DNA of 64,000 bases from Brachionus manjavacas. Taxonomy: Eukaryota > Rotifera > Eurotatoria > Ploima > Brachionidae. Location: the NCBI GenBank assembly GCA_019054805.1, contig JAHQIY010000005.1, positions 851,501-915,500 on the forward strand. Direction: 5' to 3'. Of the stretch, positions 35,701-43,690 are shown piece by piece. The position numbers and the translations under genes were made by a program. Position 1 is the stretch's first letter. Every line of letters starts with the position of its first letter. Under the pieces are notes generated by a model. That model worked only from the letters and a program-made list of their open reading frames with translations, was not told the DNA's origin and made no database searches.

Positions 35701-37608
35701 AAAATATTATCCCTTTGCTAAACTTAAATAATGCAGCAGCATTCTCAAGACCCTGGATATAGTGCATCGCCACAACCCGAAATACGGTTTTGGCGCATGC
35801 AACACAAGTTAAATTGAATTTAACATGGGCGAGATTTAGTATAGTGCCTGCGCCAATGATGTGTTCTAGGTTGTGGCGCTGCATTATCGAACAAAGGAAT
35901 ACGGTACTTATCAAAACCTTTAGAATTTTGAAATTTTTTCAAATTATTTTCAGCTGTTGCCAGTGAGCCAAACATCTTAAATGATTTGAGGTGTCTAACT
36001 AATTTATTTTATGATTTTAAAAGTTAAAAATCAAATCCGACTTTTTCTTTTGACTTTAGGCCAACTCTGCTCTGGTAGATTAATTATTATTTAACCAGAA
36101 GATTTGGATTTAAAAAAAATATCTATTTAGTTGAAAAAAATTTGAGGTTTTCTTTTGGATCTGATTAACTAACACACTTAAAAAGCTTTCATACAAAAAT
36201 TTAAATACCTTTTACAAACAGAATTTTTTTGAAGTCTACGCAAATGCTCTGTGTAAGTTTTAGGTTTTTTTTTGTCGCAGTCTTCGGTTGATATATTAAA
36301 TTGTCAGCTGAGGCAATTCGAAAAAATTAAATACATCGAATTTTTGATTTCAATTGAAAAAAAATCTTTTAATTTCGTTTTTTTTTATTTAAAAAAGAAA
36401 TAAAATTTTTATTTAAATTTTTTCTAAGTGCCATGAGACTGATAATTATAAGACTTATTCAGCTAAAAAAGTACTGGCTAATAGATGAAAGAAAACAAGA
36501 CGGATTCAGTGCATTGCATTTAGCGTGTTTGAATAATCATTTTGAACTGGTTAAAGTGTTAGTTGAAAATGGAAATTTGAACATCAACATTAAAAATGAT
36601 GCTGACCAAACACCTTTACAATTAGCAGTTGATCAATTAAATTTTGACATCATAAAACTCTTATGCACATACAAATATCCTACAGACAACAAAATACGAT
36701 GCAATTTAAATGCACAGAATAAAGAGGGCGATTCACCTTTGCATTGTTTGTTGAAAAATTTTTCTTTCTCTCAATTGATCAACAAAGAATCAGCTGCAAA
36801 AATTAAAGAAAAATATCTTTCCATTGCTTGCTTTCTAATTGAAAAAGGTGCCGATGTATTCTTAAAAAATAAAAGTGACCAAATTCCATTCGACTTTTGC
36901 TACGACTTTGAAGTAGTGAAATTTTTATTTAATTTTTCAATCGGATTGAATCGAAGATTTGAGCAATTTTTCATCAATGAGAGTCCAAGTGGAAATAGGA
37001 TTGTAAAATTCTGCAATGAAGACTATGACATATGTGTTTTTTGCTTAAAAAAAAGAAGAGACATTTTACTTAAACCATGTAACCATATTTTGGTGTGTGA
37101 CCAGTGCTCAGTTAACTGCTTCAAATGCTTCAGATGTGATTGTTTTGTTAAGGAAACAGTTCGAATCGGCTTTTGTGTTATTTGCAAAAACCGGATGTCT
37201 TCTTATCTTTTTGAACCTTGCGGACACATGATTATGTGCTCGGAATGTGCCAGAACTGTTAAATACTGCACTAAATGCAAGAGGTTAATCGAAAAGTTAG
37301 TCTCATATAAAGAAGTGTGCTCTATGAACAATCATTTGGCTAATGAACAAATAATTTTGGATCTCAAACGCTACATAACTAAACTTAGAGAATTGAATTA
37401 TTTAAAAGATAGAGCTACTTGTCAGCTGTGCAAAAAGGCAATTAATAATTTGGTTTTTTTTTGCGGCCATTCAACCTGCAATGCATGTGGTCAGTAAAAT
37501 ATTTTTGATTTTTACCTGATAATTAGTTTTTATTTTTTCAAAGGTGGAAAATTAAAAAAATGTCCAAAATGTGATTCGATTGCACTAAAGAAAATTCTAC
37601 TCAGATAG
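11794..37608 (+). CDS. Mind bomb 1-like E3 ligase, diverged paralog
   Basis: Seven exons: 11794-11980, 12028-12352, 12405-13570, 13629-13807, 13855-14216, 36429-37489, 37544-37608 (1115 codons, 1114 residues). Order: Mib/HERC2 domain ([17 protein letters not shown]), ZZ zinc finger ([19 protein letters not shown]), second Mib/HERC2 domain, two MIB repeats ([17 protein letters not shown] and [12 protein letters not shown]), ankyrin repeats, and three RINGs near residues 942, 987 and 1070. Mind bomb ubiquitinates Delta/Jagged ligands to drive their endocytosis in Notch signalling. The start at 11794 (MAEKNSK) matches the MAEQN start of the paralog at 54552; an in-frame ATG at 11764 is less likely. 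Exon 5 ends in phase 2 (GGAAACACAAA) and exon 6 resumes in phase 2 (NAMRL), matching family GNPSAMR. So the halves form one gene despite the 22 kb gap. RING3 keeps its cysteines and histidine but diverges (CQLC...CPKC) and lacks the usual LLY end. A split into two truncated genes remains possible. Confidence 0.85.
14437..14955 (-). repeat. Dispersed element with a 150-aa frame of unknown kind
   Basis: The minus strand has an open frame 14889-14437 (150 residues) with a hydrophobic middle ([16 protein letters not shown]) and a charged C-terminal part ([19 protein letters not shown]). Just upstream, 14955-14890 repeats the sequence at 8743-8815. So the frame appears to belong to a repeated element and not to a host gene. 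The C-terminal half looks coding; the family is not recognised. Confidence 0.4.
15055..15130. repeat. AAGTC-type inverted repeat block
   Basis: AAGTCAAGTCAATGACTT occurs twice around a poly-T run, giving a short foldback. The same word family is found at both ends of the window and near 45 kb. Confidence 0.6.
15413..15823. mobile_element. Short inverted-repeat element (GATTATTC type)
   Basis: Positions 15489-15513 and 15738-15762 are perfect 25-bp reverse complements made of GATTATTC units. Outer ends ATGGACAA (from 15413) and TTGTCCAT (to about 15819) are also inverted. The middle holds a GC-rich patch, GGGGCTGCGCCCTAGACCCC (about 15589-15608), that recurs in similar form near 61880. A MITE-like element is inferred; no target duplication was seen. 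Confidence 0.5.
15824..16434. other. Intronic spacer
   Basis: No repeat recognised. It contains a short minus-strand frame (16179-16093, 28 aa) followed by a GTAAGT at 16086. This is discussed as a weak candidate first exon. Confidence 0.3.
16435..17127. mobile_element. TIR element, ends TACCGAGCTAATACTCCTTC
   Basis: A terminal inverted repeat of about 30 bp: 16435-16465 begins TACCGAGCTAATACTCCTTC and 17098-17127 is its reverse complement with two changes. The interior is AT-rich with no transposase frame, so it is a non-autonomous element of about 693 bp. A second pair with the same end sequence occurs at 30684 and 31021-31075. Confidence 0.65.
17128..18530. other. Intronic AT-rich spacer
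   Basis: AT-rich with no coding signal. The part from about 18360 to 18530 has more complex sequence and may be degraded LINE DNA next to the SINE fragment, but I could not read a reliable frame. Confidence 0.35.
18535..18635 (+). mobile_element. SINE 3' fragment, plus strand
   Basis: The stretch ending CTAGGATAGAAAAAGGACAA matches, in opposite orientation, the left end of the SINE at 23285. Upstream CTCAAAAAGGTACTGGTAAA matches CTCAAAAAGGTACTTGAAAA of that copy. Only the 3' part is preserved. Confidence 0.55.
18636..20846. other. Intronic region without recognised repeats or exons
   Basis: 19100-20540 has noticeably more mixed sequence than the flanks. GATA-type words occur at 20258-20268 (AGATAAGATAA) and 20514-20533 (AAGATAAGATAGATGAGATA). 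The open frames here lack exon signals; one on the minus strand at 19878-19615 has a single hydrophobic segment but no partner exon. Possible intronic regulatory DNA, inferred only from composition. Confidence 0.3.
20860..21142 (-). mobile_element. tRNA-derived SINE with 13-bp target duplication
   Basis: Flanked by direct repeats AGCCTAGTGATTA at 20847-20859 and 21143-21155. Read on the minus strand, the head has AAGCCGAACGG (A-box like) and, about 45 nt further on, GGGTTCAAAACCC (B-box like). This is the internal Pol III promoter layout of a tRNA. The body follows and the tail is short and AT-rich (ATTTTTATT). The other copies are 23285-23582 (near full length), 22620-22755 and 18535-18635 (fragments). 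Confidence 0.8.
21156..22434. other. Intronic spacer with a degenerate MITE near 21843
   Basis: 21843-21955 starts TTCTGTGAATACAACATG and contains GTGCATTTTGCAG. Both are shared with the palindromic element at 30331-30522, so this looks like a decayed copy. The rest has no coding signal. Confidence 0.4.
22435..22620 (-). pseudogene. LINE C-terminus / 3' end remnant
   Basis: Minus strand reads [10 protein letters not shown], the typical VWN-LP block near the end of non-LTR reverse transcriptases. It continues into a 3' region similar to 26612-26770 (AGCTATAGCAGT and CAATTCT words shared). Broken and truncated. Confidence 0.5.
22620..22755 (-). mobile_element. SINE fragment cut by a TIR element
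   Basis: GAGGCGCTCATCTCCTTTTC and TGCATCGAGTTGA are shared with the SINE copies at 20860 and 23285. The fragment stops exactly where the TIR element at 22756 begins, in the middle of the SINE body. Confidence 0.6.
22756..23283. mobile_element. TIR element (TAGTCATAGGT ends) with a broken acidic ORF
   Basis: Left end 22756-22810 and right end 23206-23283 are imperfect inverted repeats. The outermost TAGTCATAGGT / ACCTATGACTA is exact, and the word GGTCACATA recurs in both. Inside, an ATG at 22921 opens a 32-residue acidic frame ([16 protein letters not shown]). After a frame change, about 23060-23155 reads [20 protein letters not shown] and ends in a stop. This looks like a short protein broken by indels. 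Family unknown. Confidence 0.6.
23285..23582 (-). mobile_element. tRNA-derived SINE, near full length
   Basis: Same family as 20860-21142, with the body nearly identical over about 200 bp. Head on the minus strand: TAGCCGAATGGTTTGCGTG (A-box like), then GGGTTCAAAACCC (B-box like). No clear target duplication was found. Confidence 0.75.
23583..23760 (-). pseudogene. LINE reverse transcriptase C-terminal remnant
   Basis: The minus strand gives pieces IRGDLIK, EFFT and NVWN in shifting frames. These are the RRxRGDLI..., FFTxRVV and NVWN landmarks of the C-terminal region of jockey/CR1-type reverse transcriptases. Several stops and frameshifts. Confidence 0.5.
23990..26303. other. Intronic region of unusually mixed sequence, no exons
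   Basis: Less dominated by A/T runs than almost any other noncoding part of the window. It holds a (TC)n run at about 24718-24739 and a G14 run at 25801-25814. The first 60 bases share GATCTTCTTTGCATCTGTTT with about 21187-21208. No frame with splice sites was found. Unique or regulatory DNA is possible. Confidence 0.35.
25801..25814 (+). repeat. Poly-G run of 14
   Basis: Fourteen consecutive G bases in otherwise AT-rich DNA. This could be a true homopolymer or an assembly artefact. Confidence 0.9.
26312..27667. mobile_element. Long-TIR DNA element, 8-bp TSD TTCAAATT
   Basis: Terminal inverted repeats of roughly 270 bp. The left end begins AACTTATGGTAAAACATTG at 26312. The right end finishes TGTTTTAGCATAAGTT at 27667, with an extra segment of about 40-55 bp near the right tip. 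Flanks TTCAAATT (26304-26311) and TTCAAATT (27668-27675) are identical 8-bp target duplications, a length typical of hAT-type and some other cut-and-paste transposases. There is no transposase frame. The core holds a LINE 3' end (26612-26770, minus), so the element is non-autonomous and has itself been hit or has captured LINE DNA. Confidence 0.85.
26612..26770 (-). pseudogene. LINE 3' end with (TAC)n tail
   Basis: Minus strand encodes [20 protein letters not shown] followed by a stop, then a 3' UTR with CCTGTGTGGATCC and a (TAC)n tail at 26632-26612. The end of the LINE at 43691-43850 has the same layout (codons, CACACAGG, TAC repeats), so both are 3' ends of related LINEs. Confidence 0.65.
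27691..28176. mobile_element. MITE-like element with GTCACTGTCAATTT ends
   Basis: 27691-27717 (TATTTGTCACTGTCAATTTG) and 28148-28176 are inverted copies with few differences. About 486 bp, AT-rich interior, no frame. It starts only 16 bp after the target duplication of the previous element. Confidence 0.55.
28177..30201. other. Intronic AT-rich spacer
   Basis: No exon, repeat family or RNA gene recognised over 2 kb of A/T-rich sequence. Confidence 0.4.
30331..30522. mobile_element. 192-bp palindromic MITE (TTCTGTAAAT ends)
   Basis: Arms 30331-30370 and 30483-30522 are inverted copies at roughly 80 percent identity, sharing TTCTGTAAAT and TTCAAAGTTGCATC. The interior has a second small palindrome around GTGCATTTTGCAG. 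A decayed relative lies at 21843-21955. Confidence 0.65.
30684..31075. repeat. Pair of ACCGAGC-type ends, interleaved with another TIR element
   Basis: 30684-30708 reads ACCGAGCAAATGCTCCTTCA, as at 16436. 31021-31075 is an inverted copy with a 15-bp insertion. The right copy lies inside the 30833-31459 element while the left lies outside it. They are therefore either independent fragments or a rearranged pair. Confidence 0.5.
30833..31459. mobile_element. 627-bp TIR element, 8-bp TSD GAAAAACT
   Basis: Inverted ends of about 75 bp (30833-30906 and 31385-31459), beginning GGGTCTAGTCG and ending CGACTAGACCC. Identical GAAAAACT flanks sit at 30825-30832 and 31460-31467, an 8-bp target duplication. 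No transposase frame, so non-autonomous. The end sequence differs from the 26312 element, so the two are separate families. Confidence 0.85.
31782..32266. other. Intronic AT-rich spacer
   Basis: No coding signal. Around 32010-32070 the word AAATTACGT recurs three times (GGCAAATTACGTTAATTC, GATAAATTACGTGAAATG), a small imperfect repeat. Confidence 0.35.
32267..32900 (+). pseudogene. LINE reverse transcriptase C-terminal relic
   Basis: Plus strand matches the LINE fragment at 37926-38536 in order: [67 protein letters not shown]. Stops and indels interrupt the frame, and the 3' UTR runs to about 32900. Much older than the 37.9 kb copy. Confidence 0.8.
32901..34574. other. Intronic AT-rich spacer with a weak minus-strand exon candidate
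   Basis: Mostly A/T runs. At 33800-33759 (minus) an ATG opens 14 mixed-composition codons ([14 protein letters not shown]), followed at once by GTAAAA. No downstream exon was identified. Confidence 0.3.
34575..35273. mobile_element. TIR DNA element carrying a CXC-like domain relic
   Basis: Inverted ends of about 65 bp: 34575-34639 begins TATATGTTACCGTAAATTT and 35209-35273 is the inverted copy. Subterminal TTACTG words repeat at both ends. The only coding trace is the minus-strand relic at 34819-35101. An internally deleted derivative of a larger transposon is inferred. Confidence 0.75.
34819..35101 (-). pseudogene. Relic of cysteine-rich (CXC-like) transposon protein
   Basis: From the ATG at 35101 an acidic stretch reads [19 protein letters not shown] and then hits stops. 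In another frame, about 34940-34819, a cysteine-rich segment reads [17 protein letters not shown] and [16 protein letters not shown]. The spacing C-x-C-x3-C ... C-x3-C-H ... C resembles the CXC/CRC (tesmin-like) modules found in some transposon-encoded proteins of invertebrates. One expected Cys/Arg position is Tyr here. Family assignment is tentative. The remnant is broken by a frame change and ends at the right-hand TIR side. Confidence 0.45.
35274..35708. other. Intronic AT-rich spacer
   Basis: Nothing recognised beyond A/T-rich sequence. Confidence 0.4.
35709..35898. mobile_element. Short palindromic MITE-like element
   Basis: Ends TCCCTTTG...ATAATGCAGC (left) and GCTGCATTAT...CAAAGGA (right) are inverted. 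A second inverted pair is CGCCACAACC (35768-35777) / GGTTGTGGCG (35869-35878). GC-richer than the flanks. The open frame on its minus strand is a by-product. Confidence 0.5.
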
Positions 37609-37894
37609 TCTAGTCAATTTAAATTATTTTTTAAAAAAAGTTTATACTTATCTAAAAAAAATGAATAATTATTTAAAATATTATATTTTAGGTACTTAAT
37701 AAATAGCCTGAATTTGTCAATTCAATGTACAATCCAACTCATTGATATTTTTTTTAAAGCTTTAATCAAAAGTTTGCTTTGGTCCTTTCGTGTTTTTCAA
37801 TTTTTATCATTTAATTAAATTTATAACTATACAAACATTAAATTATCTAAATTATGATGTTTCATTTTAATTTTTGTTATTTAAAATAGTAGTT
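37609..37894. other. 3' flank of the MIB1-like gene
   Basis: AT-rich. AATAAA at about 37696-37701 is a possible polyadenylation signal about 90 bp after the stop codon. Confidence 0.35.
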
Positions 37895-38531
37895 TAATTA
37901 CTCCAAGTCTTTGTTCGGATAAATTAACCATAATGAACTGGAAACAACGGAAGTGGAGAAGGATTTGGGAATTATGGTCACGGCCGATGGAAAGTGTTCG
38001 GCACAGGTGGAGGCAGCGGTTAATAAGGCGAGTTGGGTGTTAGGTAGAATTAGAAAGACGTTTAGATATTTTAACATAAATCTTTTTAAGAGTTTATATC
38101 CTACTTTTGTGAGGCCACATTTAGAGTTTGCATCATCGGTGTGGAACACGTTGAATAAAAGGGAGATAAGGAAGATAGAGGGAGTTCAGAGGAGAGCTAC
38201 AGGAAAGGTGGTGGAGCTAAAAGGACTGGAATATGGGGAAAGGTTAAAGAGGTTGGGGTACACTGACCTGGAATTAAGGAGAAAAAGGGGTGACTTAATA
38301 CAATTATATAAAGTATCCAAGGGGTTAGATGAGGTGGACCTGGGGATGACTATAGGAAGGAGGAATGTAGGTAGATCACATACAAACCAAATTGCTAAGG
38401 AGATCTGTAAGAATTGCAATATAAGAGGGAAATTCTTGCCTAACAGGACTGCAACCACCTGGAATTTTCTTCCATCCTATGTAGTAAATGCGGTTACAGT
38501 AAACGGTTTCAAGTCGGAACTTGATGCACAC

Positions 38532-38536
38532 ATGGC
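38532..38536 (+). repeat. Target site duplication ATGGC (left)
   Basis: ATGGC directly before the TG of the left LTR. The same five bases follow the right LTR at 43691-43695. Five bp is the usual size for Ty3/gypsy integration. Confidence 0.9.
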
Positions 38537-38893
38537 TGAAATAATTACCAATGGTATTAAAATGTCAAATAGACTATTATATTTAATAAGCTTTTATTCT
38601 ATGCAAATAAATGAAAGTGGCCACTCTAAGTAACCACGCTAATTAGAGAACAAAATAAAAAGAAGAAGAAAGAGAGAGAAATATAATAAAATAATGTTTT
38701 TTCCTTTCATTAGCTGGTAGCTAGTTTATAAATAAATTAATTATAGTGCCGTGTGCAAACTTATAAAACTACAAACAACTTCCAAAGGATTTCCAGTTGT
38801 TTGTTGTTTGATGATACATTTGTTTAATGATGTAAGTACGACGTTGCTGATGTAAGCTCCATGTTGTTGTTGATCTTATATCACGACACTTCA
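38537..38893 (-). repeat. 3' LTR of the gypsy element
   Basis: 357 bp. On the plus strand it runs TGAAATAATTACC to GACACTTCA. It differs from the other LTR at about 38753 (G/T), about 38789 (T/G) and two adjacent bases near 38883. Confidence 0.93.
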
Positions 38894-38906
38894 TCTTCCC
38901 CTTGCT
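38894..38906 (-). promoter_or_regulatory. Polypurine tract before the 3' LTR
   Basis: On the minus strand, AGCAAGGGGAAGA lies directly before the TGAAGTGTC start of the 3' LTR, as expected for the plus-strand primer of reverse transcription. Confidence 0.8.
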
Positions 38907-39195
38907 TAATTTGGAACCATACGGGATTCAAATCACAATTGATTAATTAGATCAAAAAAAATAACATTTGAGTATATAAATTATTATTTACAAAATTTGA
39001 TTAAATAAATTTCAATGATCTCAATATTCCCATTTATCCATGCGAAACCGGTTTTCCAAAGAAATCAGGTTTACGCCTAACCCTCTTTGGTCTATCATTC
39101 CTTTTCTCATTGCCATCTTCATCTCCTTTACATTCACCCTCTTCTTCTTTTGTACTTCCACTATCTTCCTCTTCATTACTTAAACCGTTTTCACC

Positions 39196-42100
39196 TCATC
39201 TATTCATGTCCTCGCTCTCTTCAGGACTTGCTTTTCTATCAATACCAGTACCTTCGTCCCCTGTTTCATAGTCCCCGCTACTACCATCACTCACTGTAAC
39301 TTCAGTTGTCTCCATTTTAGTATTAGTATCTTCTTCCTTTACTTCTGTCGACTCAACTGGTTCTGTGTCAGCATGGCTTTGGATTTGTTGATCTGGGACC
39401 TGCTCAGGAATTAAGCTTCTAGCAAATTTTCTGAGTATTGGCTTAGGACTCTGGTCACTAGATGATACCTCTTGAGTAAAATACCTTTTATAAAATGACG
39501 AGTTTCTAACGATTTGATGACCCTCTCTTTGAGCAGTCACCATTGAACCATTAATTCCCACTATCTTATATGGTTTCGGATCATAAATTGGATCAGATTT
39601 ATACGCTCTTCTCCACTTGACTAAAACTAAATCATTTGTTTTAAAGTTAGAGACACACGACTTATCTCTTTTATCATTGTAGCGCTTAATTTTTGCCTTT
39701 GATTCAGCGTCTTTTCTTCTTGCTTTTAAATGATTAAAATCTTTTTGGCTTGAATCAGTTTTTGAAGGATATAATGGTAACTTTGAGGTAGTAACATCGG
39801 CTTGGAATATCAGTTTCATTGGTGCTACCCCTGTAGAAGAATGTGGAGTTGCTCTGTAGTTCCGTAAAAACTCAGCCTCCCATTCTTTTTGACTCAATGC
39901 AGAACTACGTATCACCTTACCAAGGTTTTTCATAAACCGCTCCGCCATACCATTCGCTCTTGGCCATAGTGGTGTAATTTTTCGATGCTTAAAACCGAGT
40001 TGCTTAGCAAAATTATTGAATTTATTGGAATTAAAAGGAGGTCCATTGTCTGTTTTTACCATGTCTGGTATGCCAAAAGTTGAGAACACATCATTTAACC
40101 CCGATGTAACTATCTGAGCTGATGTACTAGATATTACCTTTACCAAAGGGTACCTTGAGTACTCACAAATAATTACCATCAAATACTTTCCACATCTGAG
40201 TGGACCGTAAAAATCTACGCTCACAACTTTCCATGGACCACTTGGTATTTCCGTATCAGCCTGTGGTTCAAATTTTTTCAAGTTAGTGTTTATCTGGCAT
40301 TTGTGGCAACACTTAACCAAAGTCTCAACCTGGCTGTCAATGCCTGGAAACCAAACATGGCTTCTTAATAGTTACTTAGTTTTCACTACACCCAAATGAC
40401 CACCATGGGCAATTTGAATAACATGCCTTTGAAATTTAAATGGAACCACTATTCTGCTACCCCTTAATACCAGACCATCTCCAGTAACAGATAGTTCATC
40501 TTTAATCTTATCAAAACCTCCAATTTTCCCTTGAGCCCTACCTTGAATTGATTTGACCAGTTCTATTAAAATAGGATCTTCTTTGGTTGCTCGAACCAGC
40601 TGATCTTTACTAATTGCCTGTGGAACTGCCATATCAGTTACCATATTAATATAAGCTTCTGTTAATCGTTCATATTGCATATCAGCAGGTTCAACTGGGT
40701 TTCTTGAAATATAATCAGCAATATTGTATGCGCCTGGTTGATGCTTCACTTTGAATTTATATGGTAGGAGTCTTAAACACCATCTTTCTATACGAGCCTT
40801 TGGACGTGATCTTACATTGCCAAATATCAACTCTACAGCTTTATTGTCTGTGATGATGTCAAATTCCTTACCATAAATATACAGATGAAATTTTTCGCAT
40901 GCCCATACTACAGCCAATGCTTCTCGTTCAACTTGAGAATATCTTTGCTCAACCTGTGATAGACAACGGCTGGCATACATAATTATTTTCTTGACACCTG
41001 GATTTTTAACATCATACTGGGCCATTACTGCTCCTACACCAAAAGGACTTGCATCTACTGTAAGTTCAGTGCGACGCTCTGGATCGAAATAACTTAAAGC
41101 TTTGTCACAAATAGACTTTTTAAGGTTTGCCAACGCTTCTTGATGCTTCGGCAACCATTTCCACCCAGCTTTCTTTTTGACCAGCTCTCTTAGTGGCTCT
41201 GTGATTGTGGAAAAATTAGGTATAAATCGAGCACAATAATTATCTGAACCAAGCAAACTCCTCACCTCTCCAACTGTTGAAGGTGATTTAGCATTGACCA
41301 ACGCCTCATACTTCTTAACATCAATTGCTATCCCTTTGTCCGAAAAATTTAGTCCAAAGAACTTTAGACTAGTTTTACAAAACTCGCATTTTTTTATTGA
41401 CAGTCAGTCCTGATTGCTCTAGTCTCCTGAAAACAGCTTCCAGTCTATCATCATGCTCTTTTTTAGTGGTACCAAAAACAATAATGTCATCACTGAAGTT
41501 TAAAGCTCCATCGATTCCAGCAAGTACCAACTCAATTGTTTTTTGAAATATTTCCGAAGCCGCATTAATACCGAAATTTAATCTTTTATAACGAAATACC
41601 CCCATATGAGTAGCAAAGGCAGTAATATACCTTGAACTCACATCCAGAAGTAGCTGGTGGTATCCAGAACGAAGATCAAATTTAGATATAAATTTAGCTC
41701 CATTAAGTCTAACTGCTAAGTCTTCAACGGTTGGACACGAATGTCTAGACCGTAAGATAGCTTTATTAGCTTCTCGCGCATCTGTGCAAATTCTTATTTC
41801 ACCAGGCCTTTCCGGTTTAGGAACTGGAACTATGGGCGAAATCCATGGAGTTGGACCTTCTACTGGCTCAATGACATCTTCGTCAAGCATTTTTTTGATT
41901 TCCGATTCTACAAGAGGTCTTAAATGAAATGGCACAGGTCGTAATTTCTGTTGGATAGGTTTTATAGACTCATCAATTTGAAGCTTAATCTCATGGTTCT
42001 TTAGTAATCCGACCTTATCTGAAAATAAAGATGGATACTTCCTTACATAAGAGTCATATACTGGGTCTCTTTTTGGACTAGAAATGTTTACTTGATTAAT

Positions 42101-43285
42101 TACATTCACGATTCCCAGCTCCACTGACGTACGGTAGCTTAACAAGTTACCAAAATGTCCACCAGTTACAACAAACTCTATAGACTTGTAAACTCCATTA
42201 CATTTTATCCTTGTATGAAACTTGCCCAGAACCTGAATACATTGCTCTTGTCCATAACCATAAATTTTAAGGTTCGACATATCAAGTCTTTGCTTCATTT
42301 TCAATTTCTTGAAAGTACTCTCGTCAATTATGTTAACAGCTGAGCCAGTGTCAACTGTAAATCTAACATCTAACCCACATACCATCAAGGTTATCATAGG
42401 CATGAACCAATTTTTGAAAAACTTGGAAACATTTTTTACCATGACTCTCCAAAAATTACTTGATTCTTCACCTGAATCTTCTGCATGGACTTGGTAAACA
42501 TGTCTTCTACCTTTACCTTTAGATTTACAACATTTTGCATAGTGGTTGAGTTGTCCACACTTCCGGCACTCTTCTCCTTTTGCAGGACATTTTGAATCAT
42601 GTGGATATTTTCCACCACAATAGAAACATGTTTTCTTCCGTTCCAATGACTTTTTATTGGGGTAACTTGCTTTCCCATTTTCACTTCTATTGTTACTCGT
42701 GCTAGGTCCTGCTTTGACTTGATTAACTTCTGTTTTCAAAACGGTTTGCTCATTGAACTTTTTGAATTCTTGTAGCTGAAGGTTCACTGTCTCTTCAAGC
42801 TTTCCAAGTTTAATCAACTCTTCTAAAGAGCATAAAATATCTTTCTCTAGACATTTTCTTTTAAGTGAATCCGATGAACATCTATGCAAAATCTGAGTAG
42901 GGATTTCATTGCTCTCTGACTCACCAAAAGCACAGCTTTTTGCCTTATCCTTTAACCTTGTCACAAACTCTTCAAATGGTTCTCCCGGGAACTGGTACAA
43001 ATCCCGAAAATGAAGAACATTTACTTTTGTATTAAACTTTGGTTTGAAGTGGTTAGTAAGCTTCTTTTTGACACCCTCATAGTCGTCTTTGTCGTTTTTA
43101 TAGTCTTTATAAATACGCCCTAAACCAGTACCACCAAAGAATGTTAAATAATCAATCTTAACCTTATCTTCTCTAACACCTTTGATTGACAACAACATGT
43201 CTAACCTTGTCATCCATTCTTCCCATCTACGACTTCTGTCGTCTTCATCTTGGGTATCAAATGCTTGAATGTATTGAACATCCAT
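39196..43285 (-). pseudogene. Gypsy gag-pol reading frame, two breaks
   Basis: The ATG at 43285 (MDVQYIQAFDTQDEDD) starts a gag-like domain with VNVLHFRDLYQFPGEPFEEF. Two zinc knuckles follow (CFYCGGKYPHDSKC and CRKCGQLNHYAKC), then protease (FTVDTGSAVNII). Reverse transcriptase follows with KFDLRSGYHQ and FSDDIIVFG, then RNase H (LTVDASPFGVGAV, EREALAVVWA, ITDNKAVELIF). The integrase has a HHCC finger (CCHKCQ) and DDE residues in VDFYGP, KTDNGPPF and ANGMAERF. The C-terminal tail is acidic. A frameshift in an A7 run near 41389 ends the first frame at 41375. A stop at 40374-40372, where the family has a lysine-rich GHLGVVKTK segment, separates RNase H from integrase. Otherwise the coding sequence is intact. 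This agrees with the few LTR differences and suggests recent inactivation, or sequencing error at the A run. Confidence 0.92.
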
Positions 43286-43315
43286 TATCACTAGATTAAG
43301 TTCCTAAACTTTTAA

Positions 43316-43333
43316 CTTTTTCCTCGTCGCCAA
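43316..43333 (-). promoter_or_regulatory. Candidate primer-binding site
   Basis: The minus strand immediately after the 5' LTR reads TTGGCGACGAGGAAAAAG. A TGGCGAC start is common in gypsy primer sites. I cannot match it to a specific tRNA 3' end from memory. Confidence 0.6.
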
Positions 43334-43690
43334 TGAAATAATTACCAATGGTATTAAAATGTCAAATAGACTATTATATTTAATAAGCTTTTATTCTATG
43401 CAAATAAATGAAAGTGGCCACTCTAAGTAACCACGCTAATTAGAGAACAAAATAAAAAGAAGAAGAAAGAGAGAGAAATATAATAAAATAATGTTTTTTC
43501 CTTTCATTAGCTGGTAGCTAGTTTATAAATAAATTAATTATAGTGCCTTGTGCAAACTTATAAAACTACAAACAACTTCCAAAGGATTGCCAGTTGTTTG
43601 TTGTTTGATGATACATTTGTTTAATGATGTAAGTACGACGTTGCTGATGTAAGCTCCATGTTGTTGTTGATCTTATATCTTGACACTTCA
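43334..43690 (-). repeat. 5' LTR of the gypsy element
   Basis: 357 bp, TG...CA bounded. Followed on the plus strand by the second ATGGC copy at 43691-43695. Confidence 0.93.

Larger units (their letters stand above)
14217..36428 (+). other. 22.2 kb intron of the MIB1-like gene, transposon-rich
   Basis: Donor GTAAGT at 14217 and acceptor CTAAG at 36428, phase 2. The same intron position in the paralog (56812-60134) is only 3.3 kb. The intron is filled with the repeats listed separately. Between them are AT-rich stretches without exons. Confidence 0.8.
38537..43690 (-). mobile_element. Ty3/gypsy LTR retrotransposon, recent insertion
   Basis: 5154 bp, on the minus strand. Two 357-bp LTRs (38537-38893 and 43334-43690) start TG and end CA on either strand and differ at four positions by eye. 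A primer-binding site candidate follows the 5' LTR and a purine tract precedes the 3' LTR. One long gag-pol region (43285-39196) has a single frameshift and a single in-frame stop. Domain order is gag, zinc knuckles, protease, reverse transcriptase, RNase H, integrase, which is the Ty3/gypsy order. It is inserted in the 3' coding end of a LINE with a 5-bp ATGGC duplication. Confidence 0.95.

Noticed and set aside
14217-36428. Treating the two halves of the upstream Mind bomb gene as separate truncated genes
   Set aside because: Phase, residue-level continuity with the family and the shared intron site in the paralog all favour one gene, though transcript proof is missing.
38537-38633. Continuation of the LINE reading frame past 38536
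   Set aside because: This part is gypsy LTR, since the same sequence recurs at 43334. The LINE protein really resumes at 43691.
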